From: Acanthosepion pharaonis
Lineage: Eukaryota > Mollusca > Cephalopoda > Sepiida > Sepiidae
Direction: 5' to 3'
Length of the DNA stretch: 64,000 bases
Assembly (NCBI GenBank): GCA_903632075.3
Contig: CAHIKZ030003330.1
Span: 1 to 64,000, forward strand
The stretch's first letter is position 1, and every line of letters begins with the position of its first letter. The notes under the pieces were generated by a model. It made no database searches and was not told where the DNA came from. It was given only the letters and a program-made list of their open reading frames with translations. Made by a program: the position numbers and the translations under genes. Shown in pieces: positions 35,600 through 48,600 of the stretch.

Positions 35600-37800
35600 A
35601 ATGCAAATAATTTTATCTTAACAACCCGTCTTCTTTCTTTGTCACCTTACCAGCAGTAAACTGTTGTTTTGTTTATGCTAATATGCACATCTTTATAACA
35701 AGAACAACTCTGAACTCAAAACCATGTAGAAGGAAATAGAAAACTACTCCAATATCTTTCACAACAACAGTCATGGTGATTCACAATTGGCAGATATTAA
35801 AGACAAATCAATTTTTTTTTATTAATCATTTCACACCAAACAAGGCAATAAAACCACTAACACACTGAGGTAACCCAAGTTTGAAATATGAGAAAAAAAT
35901 ATTAAGAATAGAGAACAAGCAGTATTTAATGATTGACATTGCATTTAAATATTTGAAGATCAAGGTTAAGTGGAAAGCAAGAAGCCTGAAGAAATTTCCA
36001 CAAGTGAGAAGCATGAGAGAAAACATGTTCAGGAGAGATAGCAAAAAGAGAAAATTTACTAAGAACAACAAAGGATAGGAAATTGTGGAGAGTCATAATC
36101 ACCTCTGTCATGAAGGGACACAGCATGAAAAAAGAAGCATCAGCAAGTTTATAAATAAAAAGTCCCATGGACTTTAAATAAATGTACACTTTTATTCTCA
36201 GTAATAAATTTAATTCATTGTCCCTTCACCCATATCGTATAGATTAAAATTTTTCATTTGTTTTTCTCTCATGCTTCATAAAATATATAAAAGATTATAT
36301 AAAATAAAAATTAAATAATGATAATAATGCTACCTATTGACATACATAAAATTCCTGACCCAACATTTTGACTTTCCACTGTCATGTGGCTTTCCTCATT
36401 CTTTTTTTTTTTACAAATATTTTTATGGCAATTGTTCCACTGAGTTATTTTCCTTATTACTGAAATTGCATGAATTTAAGATTGGCAAATAGTTATCACC
36501 ATTTTACTAGCTAGATACAACAGTCAATTCTAAGTTTCTTTTCTTGCATGTCTTACCTGTGGAATTCCATGTGTACACAGAGTGCCAAAAGACAAAATGT
36601 CAAAAAGACAATGTTGAATAGACTAATCATAGAATGGACAAAGTGGGAAAGTGACTGAAGCCAGGTCAGAAGCATTAACATTACAAATTCTTAACATTTT
36701 GTCAAGAATCTCTAAATACGTAGCAGAAGCACCAGAGCAGATGTGGTAGAAATATTCAATTCATGGAAAAATGGCAGGATAACTATTAACAATAATATTT
36801 ATCTCAGTGTTTTTGGGATAAATGAATAAGACATCATTGATATGTCTGAGATAAAATGAGTTCTTAGGAACAACTTATTGAAATGGGCCTAATTTTTTAA
36901 ATTCTAGAAATAAGCATGCTGAAAGAAGACTCAGATAGGCAATTTAATTTATTTTTTTAATCTCTTGTTGAATTTAAAACAACTAAGATCCATATATAAT
37001 TCATATGTACTGATAATTTGTTAATTTATTCAAAAATAAACAAATTGAGTATAAATTTAGCTCTACCTTTGCCCACTGATTTCATTCTCCTTTCAATCAA
37101 ACAAGAATCAATTATGACACTTGGCAGAATTTGATTTATTTCAGGTAATTTCCTGTTAATGAGCAACATCTGTCAAGGTAAAATGACAGACCTGAACATG
37201 ATCCTTGTGAAAGAAGGATTTACTATTTCAGCTGGAGCCTGTTTTACTTTTTTCTTCCTGAATTTTAAATGGATAATTAAATACATTCTACTCAAAACTA
37301 CAAAGATTCTGAGTAACATAAGCGATCCTATTCATCAAAATATTCTGTTCATGATGAAAATAGGGATATTTATATGTTCATTGATTATTTACAAAATGTT
37401 TTTTTATTAAAAGATCACTCAATAAAAGGCCCAAGAGCCACACAAGGAAGAGTGTTTATCTATGGGATATATAGGAGAGTTATGTAGCAGTATATGTATA
37501 TAATTATATATTTGCAATTGGGTATATATAAGTACATTTCTTTAAATCTATTTTTTGTATTTAATGTATTATATATATTTTGTTGTAACCTAGGAAGGGT
37601 TACTGAATGAGGAATAAACAAAATGGAGGATGGAAATGAAATGCTAATCTTTATAACATTAACAAAATGCAATACAAGCATTTAACTAAAAGAAACTGCA
37701 CCCTGTCAATGGACCTGATGTCTGATCTGATCTGTAATGCAACATTTAGCTTTCAGAAGGCATCTTTCATTATCCCAAATTACTTTTGTATTTCAGTGTG
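35600..37800. other. AT-rich intergenic sequence
   Basis: No gene, RNA or clear repeat is recognised. Short frames on both strands (up to 87 codons) are AT-driven and overlap each other. Confidence 0.45.
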
Positions 37801-38094
37801 CATACAGTCTGCTTGCTAATGATGAAATATTACTAGCTTAGTTTTGGACAATTCCAAGCAGCAGCAGGATTCTCTCTCTTCCTTCTAACTTACATTTGCC
37901 CAGTGAACCAAATATAAGCTGGTTAAAATTTCTCTTTCTTATTCTTCTGATGTGATGTTTGCAACTTTAACTTCTGACATCTAGAGAGTCTATGCTACTT
38001 CAACTTCTGTGGATTTTAATTAATTTCTACTGGATTTTATGTTGCTCTTGCAATTTTTTCTGATTGGGTGTTTTATGAATATGGCCCTGGACTG

Positions 38095-38400
38095 AAGGTA
38101 GCCTCCAGGAAAATAACTCACTGTGTTTTCTGTGCTTAACATTTTCTGCTGACATGAATTGGAAATATAATAATAAATTAATAAATGGCTTATCAAAACT
38201 GAAACAGCTCTCTTTTTATCTTAGATAATCTTTTATGCTATCCATCATCATCACTATTGCTAACCTCCAGGAAATTAACTCACAGTGCTTTCTGTGGATA
38301 ACATTTTGTGCTGACATGAAGTGGAAAGCTTGTATTAAAGCAGTTGCTAAGTCTGCTGCTAGGAAAGTCAATTCACTGTGCTTAGCTAGACAATTTTTCT
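38095..38400 (+). repeat. imperfect tandem duplication, ~165 bp period
   Basis: CCTCCAGGAAAATAACTCAC (about 38,102) recurs as CCTCCAGGAAATTAACTCAC (about 38,264). Both are followed by TTTTCTGTG or CTTTCTGTG, AACATTTT.TGCTGACATGAA and TGGAAA. A third, shorter echo is AGGAAAGTCAATTCACTGTGC (about 38,361). A 78-codon frame covers the second copy; I see no family match. Confidence 0.75.
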
Positions 38401-39154
38401 CTCTAGAACTTGTCTTACCTATTTATAAGTCTAGCACTCATCTATGCATTGTATATTGTTGTCACATATGATCTGCTGCTATGGTTTCATATTTACAGAT
38501 CCTTGATGAAATCCAAATAAGAATCTGCAATATTATTGGTCTTGATCTGGCATCTCAGGTACAGTTACTTTTAACTGACTTAATATTGCTTCCCTGTGCC
38601 TTTTCTATAAACACTTTCATGGTTATTGTTCAGATAAACTTTTCTCTATGGTTCCTAGACTTTAAGCACAGTACGAAATTGGCAGCAAGATCTCTTCATT
38701 TTACAGTTGTAGATCCTAGTTGTACCCAAAAGTCCTATACAAAAAATTCTTTTTCTTTATCTCATGTTCTTTCACACGGAGTAACCTCTTAGTTACTTTA
38801 TTGCTTTGCTTGGGTTGAAATGATTAAAAAAAAAATGGAAATCCTATCAGGATTTATTATTTGTAGACAACATAAGATATACAAATTACATGGTGTTGAG
38901 AACAGACACACAAAGGAAACTACAGTAATTCCTTCAGAAATTAGGGAAAGAAAGCAAGAAGAAAGGACAAACCATCAATTATATCAAGACAGAATGTACG
39001 GTTGTCAGAAAGCAGAACAGCTCTCAAGATTCAAACGATGCAGTAGAAATGGCAAAATAAATACAAAAATTTAAATAAATGGGAAATGTTCTAACAGAAG
39101 ACAGAAAATCTGCTATCTAAGTTTGAAAGAACATAGGAAAAGCAAAAAAAAAAA

Positions 39155-39365
39155 AAAACCTTCTAAATGCTTAGTATTAAGAAACAGGAAAATGTCTTTA
39201 GAAACAAAGAATACAGAACTGTTATGTAATATCAGTCCTCCTATATGGCAGTGAACACTGGACAATCTCTTCAAAGATGAAGAAGAGACTTGAAGCAACA
39301 GAAATGTAGTTCTAAATGATGCTGAGAGTAAGATGGACAAAACATGTGAGTAATGAGGAAGTTGT
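39155..39365 (+). pseudogene. non-LTR retrotransposon ORF2 C-terminal fragment
   Basis: The sequence reads RNRKMSLETKN, and after a frame change VISVLLYGSEHWTISSKMKK, RLEATEM, two stops, then LRVRWTKHVSNEEVVRKM. The LLYGSE.WT...RLEAFEM.....L.I.W...VSNEEV pattern is the post-RT C-terminal region of the widespread invertebrate LINEs often annotated as endonuclease-reverse transcriptase. Only about 70 codons survive. It is directly followed (39,480) by a SINE body. Confidence 0.8.
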
Positions 39366-39479
39366 AAGAAAAATGGTAACAAAATGTTGGTTGGATGCAG
39401 TGAATTGAACCAAAAAGCTATAAAAATTCAATACTTGGCTATGACAATGGTGAACAATAAACATGGAGAGATGAGTTAA

Positions 39480-39700
39480 AGGAGATAACTGAGACATTCA
39501 GAAGAGGCATGGCACATCTCACTCGAACAATCTACCCCACTGGATGAAATAAAGGGTTCATTTTTGAAATTTCAATCACCTGAAGAAGGCTGGAGTGTAC
39601 AATGGTCGAAACATTGTGAACATGACAAAGATAAGGACAACAGTCTGATCAAAGTAAATAATGTAAATAAACTGCCTCTTAACGTAACCCTCTACCTCAA
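39480..39700 (+). repeat. SINE copy (body and 3' tail only)
   Basis: This contains GGCATGGCACATCTCACTCG, ATGAAATAAAGGGTTCATTT, CACCTGAAGAAGGCTGGAGT, GTACAATGGTCGAAACATTG and ACAGTCTGATCAAAGTAAAT, as in the copies at 34,745 and 61,320. The tRNA-like head is missing. Confidence 0.75.
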
Positions 39701-40374
39701 GTGGCCTCTAGGCCTTTTACGGGGTGAACCTTATTGTAAAAAAAAAAAACCCAACTGGTCAGGAGTATTGTGAACTTATTTTGTTTTATAATATCTATGT
39801 CCAACAAGTGAAGTAAGTTTTTTAAATGTCAATAAGTATAGCTTTGGCATCGCTCTATTTCTGAGACACATTTATACAGTTTTTGCCATTATAACTGCTA
39901 CTTCCTTTTCTCTCTAGGTTCAAATTCAGGCAGGCAGTAGCAATGTTTCTTTACTAATAACGATCAAAAGGATAACACAAAAATATAGCCATCTAGGTAT
40001 CTCCAAAAATTCAGTATACCTAAGATTTAAATGTATTTTTTATAAAATGAAAAATCCTTTTTGAAGCTTTTCCCCCAGCTTCAATTGAAAGCTAAAGAAC
40101 TAAATTTTCTAATTCCAGAAAATACTGTTGGTTTATTTCAAATAAAATTATGATTTTTAGCTGATTCTTAAAAAAAAAAAAAAACATAGAAACACCCATT
40201 TTTAATTTTCTTAGAGAAATATAAAAAAAAAAATTAATTTTCAGCTTTAAGAATCCTGCAAAAATAAACATTTCTGAAACGTTACTTTCATAAAATTAGC
40301 AAATTTAAAGTTAAATTAATCTGTTCTGAAACAAATATTACTTATCTGTCTATATTTGTGATGTGGTATTATGT

Positions 40375-40826
40375 ATACGATTTACATTATTCAGACTACT
40401 ATTCTCCTCTTTGTTGCCATATTTATTATAACATTTCAGCTGTTGTACGCTCCGGCCTTCTTCAGGTGGTTGGAATGTCGAACTGAACCTTTATTTCACT
40501 CACTAGGGGTGACTGTTCTAGTTACTAGTTTAATGGATGTCAGTTATCAGTTTTTCAATTCCCCTCTCCAAGTTCTCCACTGCCTTAACAGGGTATTGAA
40601 CTCACAGAACTTGGAGAGGGGAATTAACAGGAGATAACTGATAACTGACATCCATTAAACATGGCACGTGGAACTAGAACAGTCTACCCCAGTGAGTGAA
40701 ATAAAGAGTTCAGTTCAACATTCCAAACACCTGAAGATGGCCAGACTGTACAACGACCGAAATGTTGTAATAAATATCACGACAAAGAGCAGGACAATAG
40801 TCCAAATAATGTAAATAGTAAATATT
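40375..40826. repeat. ~450 bp near-palindrome of two head-to-head SINE copies
   Basis: The left arm (40,381 to about 40,585) is a minus-strand SINE copy, with CCGGCCTTCTTCAGGTGGTT, GAACCTTTATTTCACTCACT, ATGGATGTCAGTTATCAG and CCCCTCTCCAAGTTCT. The right arm (about 40,605-40,822) is the plus-strand copy of the same body and tail. They are separated by about 20 bp containing GGGTATTGAACTCAC, a box B remnant. A transcript would fold into a ~200 bp hairpin. Confidence 0.9.
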
Positions 40827-40829
40827 GCT

Positions 40830-41520
40830 TACTTATAGCATAAATTTTTCCAGACAAGCATTTCTTGACCACAAGATCCTGTTATTCTTCTGTCTCCAAT
40901 GATAATTTGATGGCTGAAGGTGTTGACACGTTTAGTATGGTGGACCAGAATTGACATAAATTTACAAATTCTAAATAAGAATGGTTTATTTTTGTTTCTT
41001 ATACTAATTTAAAATACTATAAAAAATTTCTTACATTATTGAGTTAACTCTATAATGATATTGCATTATTTAATAGCTAAGATAATGATAAATAATTTTA
41101 TTAATTATTATATGATCAGTTATTAAACTTTTAATTTAATAACTGAGATGATTAATAATTTTATTATTATATTATTTCACTCAATTATTAAATGTTTAAA
41201 TTGATAAATGAGAATTTTATCTCAATTTAATTTTTAATTTAATAACTGAGAGTAGGATAAATATCTCACTTTCAATTTTTAAATTGATAACTGACATAAT
41301 ATAATTTTAATTATATTATTTAAGTTATTAACTTAAAAATTAAATTATTATCTCACTCTCAGTCATTAACATTTTAACTGAGATAATATAAAATGTAACT
41401 CTATAATTTGAAATTTTATGGTAGTTAGTATTAATTTATATTCTTTCTTATTAATTGCTATACTTTGATGGTTATGATTGTCGAACAATCATGTGGTCAA
41501 GATAAACACTCAGTTGTGGA
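40830..41520. other. very AT-rich spacer with repeated ATTATTAA/ATAACTGAGA words
   Basis: From 41,040 to 41,420 the words TTAATAACTGAGA, TTATTAATTATTA and AATTTAATTTTTAATTT recur in direct and inverted orientation, a low-complexity cryptic repeat. No gene. Confidence 0.5.
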
Positions 41521-41522
41521 GC

Positions 41523-41537
41523 AAGCTGAGTGAATAC
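41523..41537. repeat. left target-site duplication candidate of the LINE pair
   Basis: AAGCTGAGTGAATAC is identical to 50,771-50,785 and brackets the two tandem LINE copies. A 15 bp duplication is a normal length for target-primed reverse transcription. Confidence 0.65.
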
Positions 41538-43016
41538 AATATTTATTTGTATTAAAATACAAAATGTGGCATCTTTTTAAAAATGGAGAATGACAAAGAG
41601 AAGAAGACCGTCATTCTCCATTTCTTAAATCTAAAACTTAGCTAGTCGCAGACACATTAAAAAATGCCAACAATATTCCTTTTAAAAAACAACACATTAA
41701 ACTCCACCGTTTTCTTTTACGTCCACCATTTACCTCAAATTCTCTTTGATTTCCATGATCAGGCAATCTTCTGGTGTGGGTATTCAGAATGTCCCACATG
41801 AAGAACCCAGTTTTTTTATTACTTTTGGGTTTTTTTGACAAAAGTGATTTAATCACAGTGTCTTTTGTGGAGCGACAAATCTTACAAGTTTTCTTGTCCA
41901 CCACAAAACGGTCACCATTCTTTGCGAAGACATCGAGTTTGGACCACATCGACGAACCCATCTTTGTTAACAAGATGGGCGTAATATATTTCGCCTTATA
42001 CAGGAAATCCGCCATGTTCAAAATACAACTAGGGGATTTCCAGCAGGAGGGCAAATCCTCGGACGTCTTTTTTGTGCCTCCTTTGGAACGTCGTATTTTT
42101 ACCTTAGAATTATCTACTTTCTTGGAGATACTGGAAAAAGCAGATTTGGGCTACCATCAGCCCCTTTTTTCCGTTTTTTCAGGCGGGTTGCGTTAGCAGC
42201 CTTCAACAAAGAGGTCTTTTACAACCGACCGAACTTTTTTTCGTCGGCCAATATGATTTTTTTAATTTTGTGGAGACTACCACTAGCGGGAAATTTTCCA
42301 CAAAACGGGGAGAGGAGCTGGGAAAAAAAATAAAACAAATAAAGAAAGCCTGGATAACCCAGGAAATTAAAATTTAAAATAAACTAAAAAAAAAATAAAT
42401 GACAAACTAGATAAAAACAGAAAGAAAATAAACAGGTAAGACTATTTTTTTAAAAAAAAAAAATGGCGAATGAAGGCAGCAAAAAAAAAAGAAATTCCTC
42501 TTTTTTTTTTTTCCAAAAATTTAAAAAAGTACAAAAAGAAAAAAAAAAAAATAAAAAAAAAGGTTCTATAAAAAGCCGATAAATAAAAATAAATTAAAAG
42601 CAAAATAAAACAAACTGAGTCAAAACCAAAAAGAAAGAATGCGACCAAGTAAGATAATTAAATAAATAAAAAATAAATAAAATTTTTTTTTTTTTTTTTT
42701 GAGAGCTGTACTAATTAAAACAAAAACTAAACAGAAATAAACAGAAAAAAAAAAGTCGTCCGGTAAAGACTTAGTCAAACCGGACTAAAAAATAAAATTA
42801 TATGAGGCCGAAGCAGAAAAATAAAAACCAACTGCTGAGAAGAATTTAAAAATAAAACAAAAACAATAACTTAACAGAAAAGACTTAAAGTTTGTCAATC
42901 CAGAATGGTTCCTGCAAATCTTTCGTAAAAACCCTTGATCACTTTCTAGCGGGCCGAACGTGTCACAAAGAAAACAATTCACACACAACCGGTCAGAAAA
43001 AATAAGAAGCAAAGAA
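41538..43016 (-). mobile_element. Tx1-like LINE copy 1 (5' and 3' ends with partial ORF)
   Basis: The 3' end block 41,533-41,712 matches 43,019-43,178, and 41,717-41,755 matches 45,085-45,125. The 5' end block 42,803-43,010 matches 50,561-50,770. Between them lies about 1 kb absent from copy 2, including a minus-strand open frame (about 41,638-42,160) reading MADFLYKAKYITPILLTKMG, then KKTCKICRSTKDTV and GFFMWDILNTHTRRLPDHGN. I do not recognise that protein. By position it may be an N-terminal part of ORF1. Copy 1 would then be a 5' portion joined to a 3' end by internal deletion. Confidence 0.6.
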
Positions 43017-43239
43017 ATGAATACAATTTTTATTTGTATTAAAATACAAAATGTAATGAGGCCTAAAAAAATGACGGTCATCTTCTGTCTTAAATCAAAA
43101 ACTTAGCTAGTCGCAGAAATGACCCAAACATGCCAACAATATTCCAATCAAAAATTAACACATCAAACTCCTTTTACCTTTCTTACTGTGACGGTTACAC
43201 ACCTGGCCCAGGGTCGAATCCCTTGGTTACGGCGCCAAC

Positions 43240-44092
43240 TGTGACGTCGCTCCTCCTGGTCGCTCCTCCTGGTTCCAAGCGTGTCGCTCCAACCCTTTGG
43301 TTGATGATCACCAGCCTCGCCTTTCCCAACTCGCTTCCAATACCTGGTCACTAAAAAAACTGTACTGATCTCGGTCTGTCTACCCACGCTGTGTTTAGAT
43401 CTTAGACAGACGGGACCAGCAGGGATTGGGGCCGATACAAGTTGAGTCCGACGGGGGTGGCAAAACACAAATAAAAAAAAAACTCACGAGACAAAAGATT
43501 GTTGAAAAAAAAAAAAAAAAGGGTAACAACCTTTTATATCTTAATGTCCGTTACATAAAAACAAAATTGTTCTTAATTCCCGACCCGCTCTGTGGACTAT
43601 GGCACCAAGCTTCTATGACACAACCTAAAAGATTTCGAATTGCCTACTTTTTAGAATTGTGTATGTCGGAGTGTGGTTTGGTTCGACAGTGGGGCTAATT
43701 TCTATCGATCATTCGCAGTTATTTCTTCTTCTTCTGAAAAAAAGTTCTCTTGTCTGACATGGGCTTCTTTTCTTCGTCGACTTTTCTTTGAAAGTTCTCT
43801 TGTCTTCGACTTCTTAATTCTGGAAGGATCTCTTGCCGCAACTCTTTGAATTAAAAAAATCTCTTCTGTCATGGAGGTGATCTATTTCTTCGCTGCCGTC
43901 CGGGGCTGAACTTTCTCGCTGCCGTCCGGGGCTGAATGAACTGATTTTTGTCGATTTGGGGTCCTGCTTTTTATTGACGCCGCAGTAAACCTGGGTGGGT
44001 CTGTCGGCGTCAGGTTTTCTCTCGATAATTCAGGGGTCGCATAATTTTTGACTTCCCATTAAAAAATATTTTTTCACCCCTACTTCCTCACA
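43240..44092 (-). repeat. LTR with adjacent primer-binding site, inserted in the LINE 3' UTR
   Basis: On the minus strand the segment starts TGTGAGGAAGTAGGGG (44,092) and ends GACGTCACA (43,240), giving TGTGA...TCACA inverted ends. An AATAAA lies at about 43,970. Two bases beyond the end is TGGCGCCGTAACCAAGGG (43,220-43,237), a good primer-binding-site shape (TGG start complementary to a tRNA 3' CCA end). Internal coding sequence beyond the primer site is missing: the element stops within ~60 bp. Which LTR superfamily it belongs to is open. Confidence 0.6.
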
Positions 44093-45669
44093 GTGCCTTT
44101 TGTGGGGAGGTGCACCCCCCATCTCTCTTAGTTTTCTCGTATGTCAGGTGACCGTTTTTCGACCAATGGTTCCTGATCAGGCATTTCTTTTCTTCTTTTC
44201 TGCAGATCACGTGACCGTTTCCGACCAATTGTTATTGATCGAGCATCCTTTTTTCCTGGTTGGGCGTGGTTTACATCGTTCTTGTTTTTTAAAAAAACAA
44301 AATCCAATTTGCCCTTTTCTGCACGTACGAAAAATGACAATCTTGGCTTTCTCTCACCTGGGCTCTGTCAAACAGCCCGCCGCTAATTAGATATGACTTT
44401 AGGGAAGAATATTGGCGCTATCTGTGAACTGAGACAATCGTTTTCACCTTTTGTCTTTGTCAGACCCGACAGTCAGAAAATCTTAATTATCTACATTGAA
44501 AATGTTCCCACTTTATTATCGTAGGTTTTCAATTCTTAATAGGTCAGGATCTGTATATAGTTCCACCGGTCACTCCCTCAACCCAAAAAACACTTTTTCT
44601 CTGATTAAAAAATTTCGTTTCATTGTTCTTAAAATTTCCCCTTTCTCCAAATTGATAATGAGTCTTTCTATTGTTGAAAAAGTAGGCTAGGTGCTTTGAC
44701 CGATATCAATTTTTTTCATCAATAAGCCCGTTTTGGTATCATGTCTTTTTCCTTTCTTTCTTCTTATTATTTCTAATTCTATTCTTCCAATTGTCTTAAA
44801 AAAGCAAGGCCCACACGCAGGCCAAGATATCTTCCTGACTCCTACCTCCACCATTGACTGGGTCATGCATCATCCAACTCTCTTTCTCTCTTTTTTTTTT
44901 CTCTCGTTTCTTTTCTTCTTCTTCCCTTAGGATCGTCTAAGTACAATTTAGAGAATTATTTTCAACTCAATTATTCTCCGTTTTTTAAAAAAAATCAACA
45001 ACCTGTTTAGTAAACCGAGTAAGAAAGAAAAAAAAATTAAATCATATTTCTATGAATATTTCTAATAATGCAAGGTGCCACATTACTACGTCCACCATAA
45101 TACCTTAAATTCTCTATGAAGTCCTAAAATAGTCCCCTTATATACAGATAATGTTCGTGGGGGGGAGGGTCATAAAATAACAATTTCTAAAAAATCCCCA
45201 ATGAGTTTATACAATATGACTAAATATATTTACAAGAAACTAAACATTAAAATTAGTGTTAGTATAAAAAACCCCCAACAAACTTTGAATGTGGCAGAAA
45301 TATCAGTTAACCGGACGAAATCGATGCGGGACTAAGAAAATAAGGACACATTCAAACCCTCAGGCATTAATTCACAAACACTCACTCATTCATACACAAC
45401 AACAAATACGAAAAACACACACACGAAACGAAAGGCGCCCCGCATCCACCAGAGAACTGACATCACTAACCACCTAACGAGGGAGGGGATGGGGAATTAA
45501 ACAAAAAAAAAATAGGGACAGAAATAAAAGGGACCAATGAGCTTGCATACCCTAGCTAAGTTATATTGGGAAAAAAAAAAACTAAAAAATTCAAAGTCGA
45601 AAACCTAGACTAGCCTAATATCTGGGTGGGTTGCCTATGTTTCAACCCAAAAAGGACAAAATTCTGTAC
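44093..45669 (-). other. LINE 3' UTR or LTR-flank sequence, no gene
   Basis: No open frame with a recognisable domain. The 45,085-45,125 part matches the copy 1 3' block. A G-run lies near 45,157 and AC-rich words near 45,405-45,425. 44,093-45,084 has no match in copy 1, so it is either part of the nested insertion or 3' UTR deleted from copy 1. Confidence 0.4.
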
Positions 45670-48600
45670 CTAACCGACATCCAAATGCCACTCTAGGTCA
45701 GCACCTTTCACTCTACACATTCGCGCAAGATTCACCCACCTTTTGCCAAATTCTGATGATGGGAGCTGCCGCCTTTCCGTCCTAATCTTGACTTTAAGCT
45801 GATGCCTAAGAACAAGATCAGTTGGGAAGAAGTGAACTTTCGCCTTCATAGAATCCTTCTGACGCGTCGTCCAAATCACGACTGCATAACCCCTAGTAAG
45901 CAACAGAACACATAGTGTTCAGCCTTCGTTAATTGCGGCACCACATTGCTACAAACAGAACTGGCTTCAAGGACAAAAAAACTTTCCCTGCAGCATGCGA
46001 ACCATGAGGCCTTCAACAAACTTGCACAACGGCACTACCGTCTTGCACTGAAAAAGGCGTGACCAATGGTCTCGACCTCCCCAGTACAGCGACGACAGTT
46101 TGATATTTCTCCAAGCCTGCTGAACAAAGTCGTTTTTGCCGACCCAGAGGGCCCGCGAATCATCAGCCAGGTGAGTGATGCCTCATCGTTATTGAGACAT
46201 TTCAACCCAGGCGCCCAAGGCCATATCGAGCGAGCCTCCTGCTTCGTAAGACCGAGCTCGTCGATCAGATCATCTTGAACGGACCCCCTAATAAACAAAC
46301 GATATAATGCCTTACGAGACAACGCTTGGGCGTCGGAGAGGCCATCCGACGTCCGTAAGAGGAGTTTCAAAAGCACGACGACATTCACGATAGAAGGAGC
46401 ACTCGGCACGAGGTGTACGGCCGGCCTCCTCCTCGCACGAGTGCACACTTCAGGGGATGGGAAATGTTTTCGGACATCTTCTTTCCAAAAGTTGCCCACC
46501 TCATCCAAACCGCGACACATTCGGTCTAGAAAGGTAATGCGAAGCATATATTGACGAATCTCAATGCTAGGCATACCCAGACCGCCCTCAGAGGGATGAA
46601 GGCAACAGATCTCGCGAGATACCATAGGGTCCTTGCCTCTCCACAAGAAAGAGAACAAGGTCAGGACTAATGACAATAGCCGGGCATACGGAAGTGGAAG
46701 CACAGAGAGTCGGTAGAGGAGGATCGGATAGATGTGTGAACACATACTTCCGCCCTTCCTTAAGGAAAGTCTCCTCCGAGACCACAGATTAACCGCGGCC
46801 TCGGATTTGCCCAAACCTCCGACCAATTCATTTTCAACTGGAGATCAGGACCGAACCAGACGCCGAGTATCTTGATCGGCCCATCCATCCAGAGGAAAGG
46901 TCCGGGAAGAAACTCCCTTCCACGCACCCAACCGCAATTAATGACAGACTTATCGCGGTTGATCTTGGCCCCTGTCACCATCTCATAACCCACTGATCTG
47001 CTTGCTGACTTCGTCAATCTCGGCTCTGCTCGACACAAGAACCGAAACGTCGTCAGCATAGGCAGAATACCTGGCCGAGGTGGAAGCACCAGGCAGCGAA
47101 ATACCGCGTAGGACCGGATTCGCCTTTAACTTGCGAAGGAAAGGTTCCAACGCAAGAACGTAAAGCAGAGGGAGAGCGGACAACCTTGACGAATGGAGCG
47201 AGACAATACGAAAGGCTTCGATCTTACCCCATTCACTTCCACCAGCGCACCGGGGTCGCATACAAAAAGTCGGATCCAGGAGCGAAAGTCGGCTCCGAAA
47301 CCGGCCGCCGAAAGGACAGCCTCCAGAAACCGATGGTCAACCCTATCGAAGGCCTTGGACTGATCTAAATTGATCAGCGCGGCTTCACTGTTGACTTGTT
47401 CTAAGATCAAGCGTACCATATGAAGGTTATCCTGAATAGTCCTGCCCTTCACAGCACAAGTCTGTTCAGGGCCAATCAGACTAGACAGGACAAGCTGCAA
47501 ACGGTTGGCTAAGATCTTCGCCAAAATCTTTAAGTCCGTATTTAACATCGTTAAAGAGCGAAAGTTCCCTAACCCATCCTTCCCACCGTCCTTGTCCTTA
47601 CGTAGCAACTTGATCACACCCCTGGTGAAGCGTTGAGGTAAAGACCCCTGCCTCATCCAGTGGTTGAAAATCAGCTGCAGCAAAGGAACAAAAACAGGCG
47701 ACAACCTCAAGTAAACTTCGTAGGAAGACCATCTTGTCCCGGAGACTTATCCAGGCCAACCTGCTTCAGCGCTTCCCAGATTTCCGACTCTGTTATGGGA
47801 CCCTCGCACCTAGCCGCTTCAGCTGCCGTGAGGCAGGGAAAGTCAGCTAAATAGGCGTCGAACTGAGCAGAGCTCAGACCGGGCTCCTGGTGAAAAGATC
47901 CTGGAAAGTAATCCCGAAAACCTCACATATGCCCGCGTTTGTAGTCACGGTCCGCTTATCCGGTAATGTGACGCACGCTATATGTCGCCTAGCTGCGTTT
48001 CGATTCTCCTCTACACGCAGTTCAGCGGCCATATTCGTAGCCCTCAGAAGACATTCTTTTTAACCTAGCCCTAACTACCAGAGCTTGATCCTTCTTGATA
48101 AGCAAGGAGGCCAACTCTGCCTTAGCTAAGGCTATGTCCCCACTAACACGGGATTTCATCGCCCGATCGACTTTTCTTCTAAAGCAGTTTGCGCCGCTAA
48201 TCTATCTAGATTGAGTCGACGACTAAAATCGGCAGCAAACGTTCGAATTTTAGATTTTAAATTGCCCCACCAGGCATTTCCCCACAACCGCTCCCGTCAA
48301 TTCCTCTGTATCATTAGTAACAGCTGGTCCCGGAAACCCTGATCACCGAAAAGTGAACAGTTCAATTTCCAGTAACCAGCCAATCTAACCTTGATTTATC
48401 TAAGTTTACACGAACCCGGACAAGCCTATGATCCGTATAAACTATATAATGAAACTTGGACACCCTAAGAGCCCTACATCGACTCTCCTAACTAACACTC
48501 GGTCCAGGTAGCTATATATAAGCGAGCCAGGAGCCGAGTTGCCACTAATTGTCCAAGTCCATGCTACCTCCCGAGGGTGTTCATTCCGGAACTTATCGAC

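Noticed and set aside
32597..37681. Short hydrophobic frames on the minus strand (60-90 codons)
   Set aside because: AT-rich composition gives Phe/Leu/Ile-rich frames on both strands; there is no conserved motif or splice-bounded structure.
41774..42196. 140-codon plus-strand frame as a gene
   Set aside because: It is antisense to the LINE-borne minus-strand frame and has no recognisable domain.
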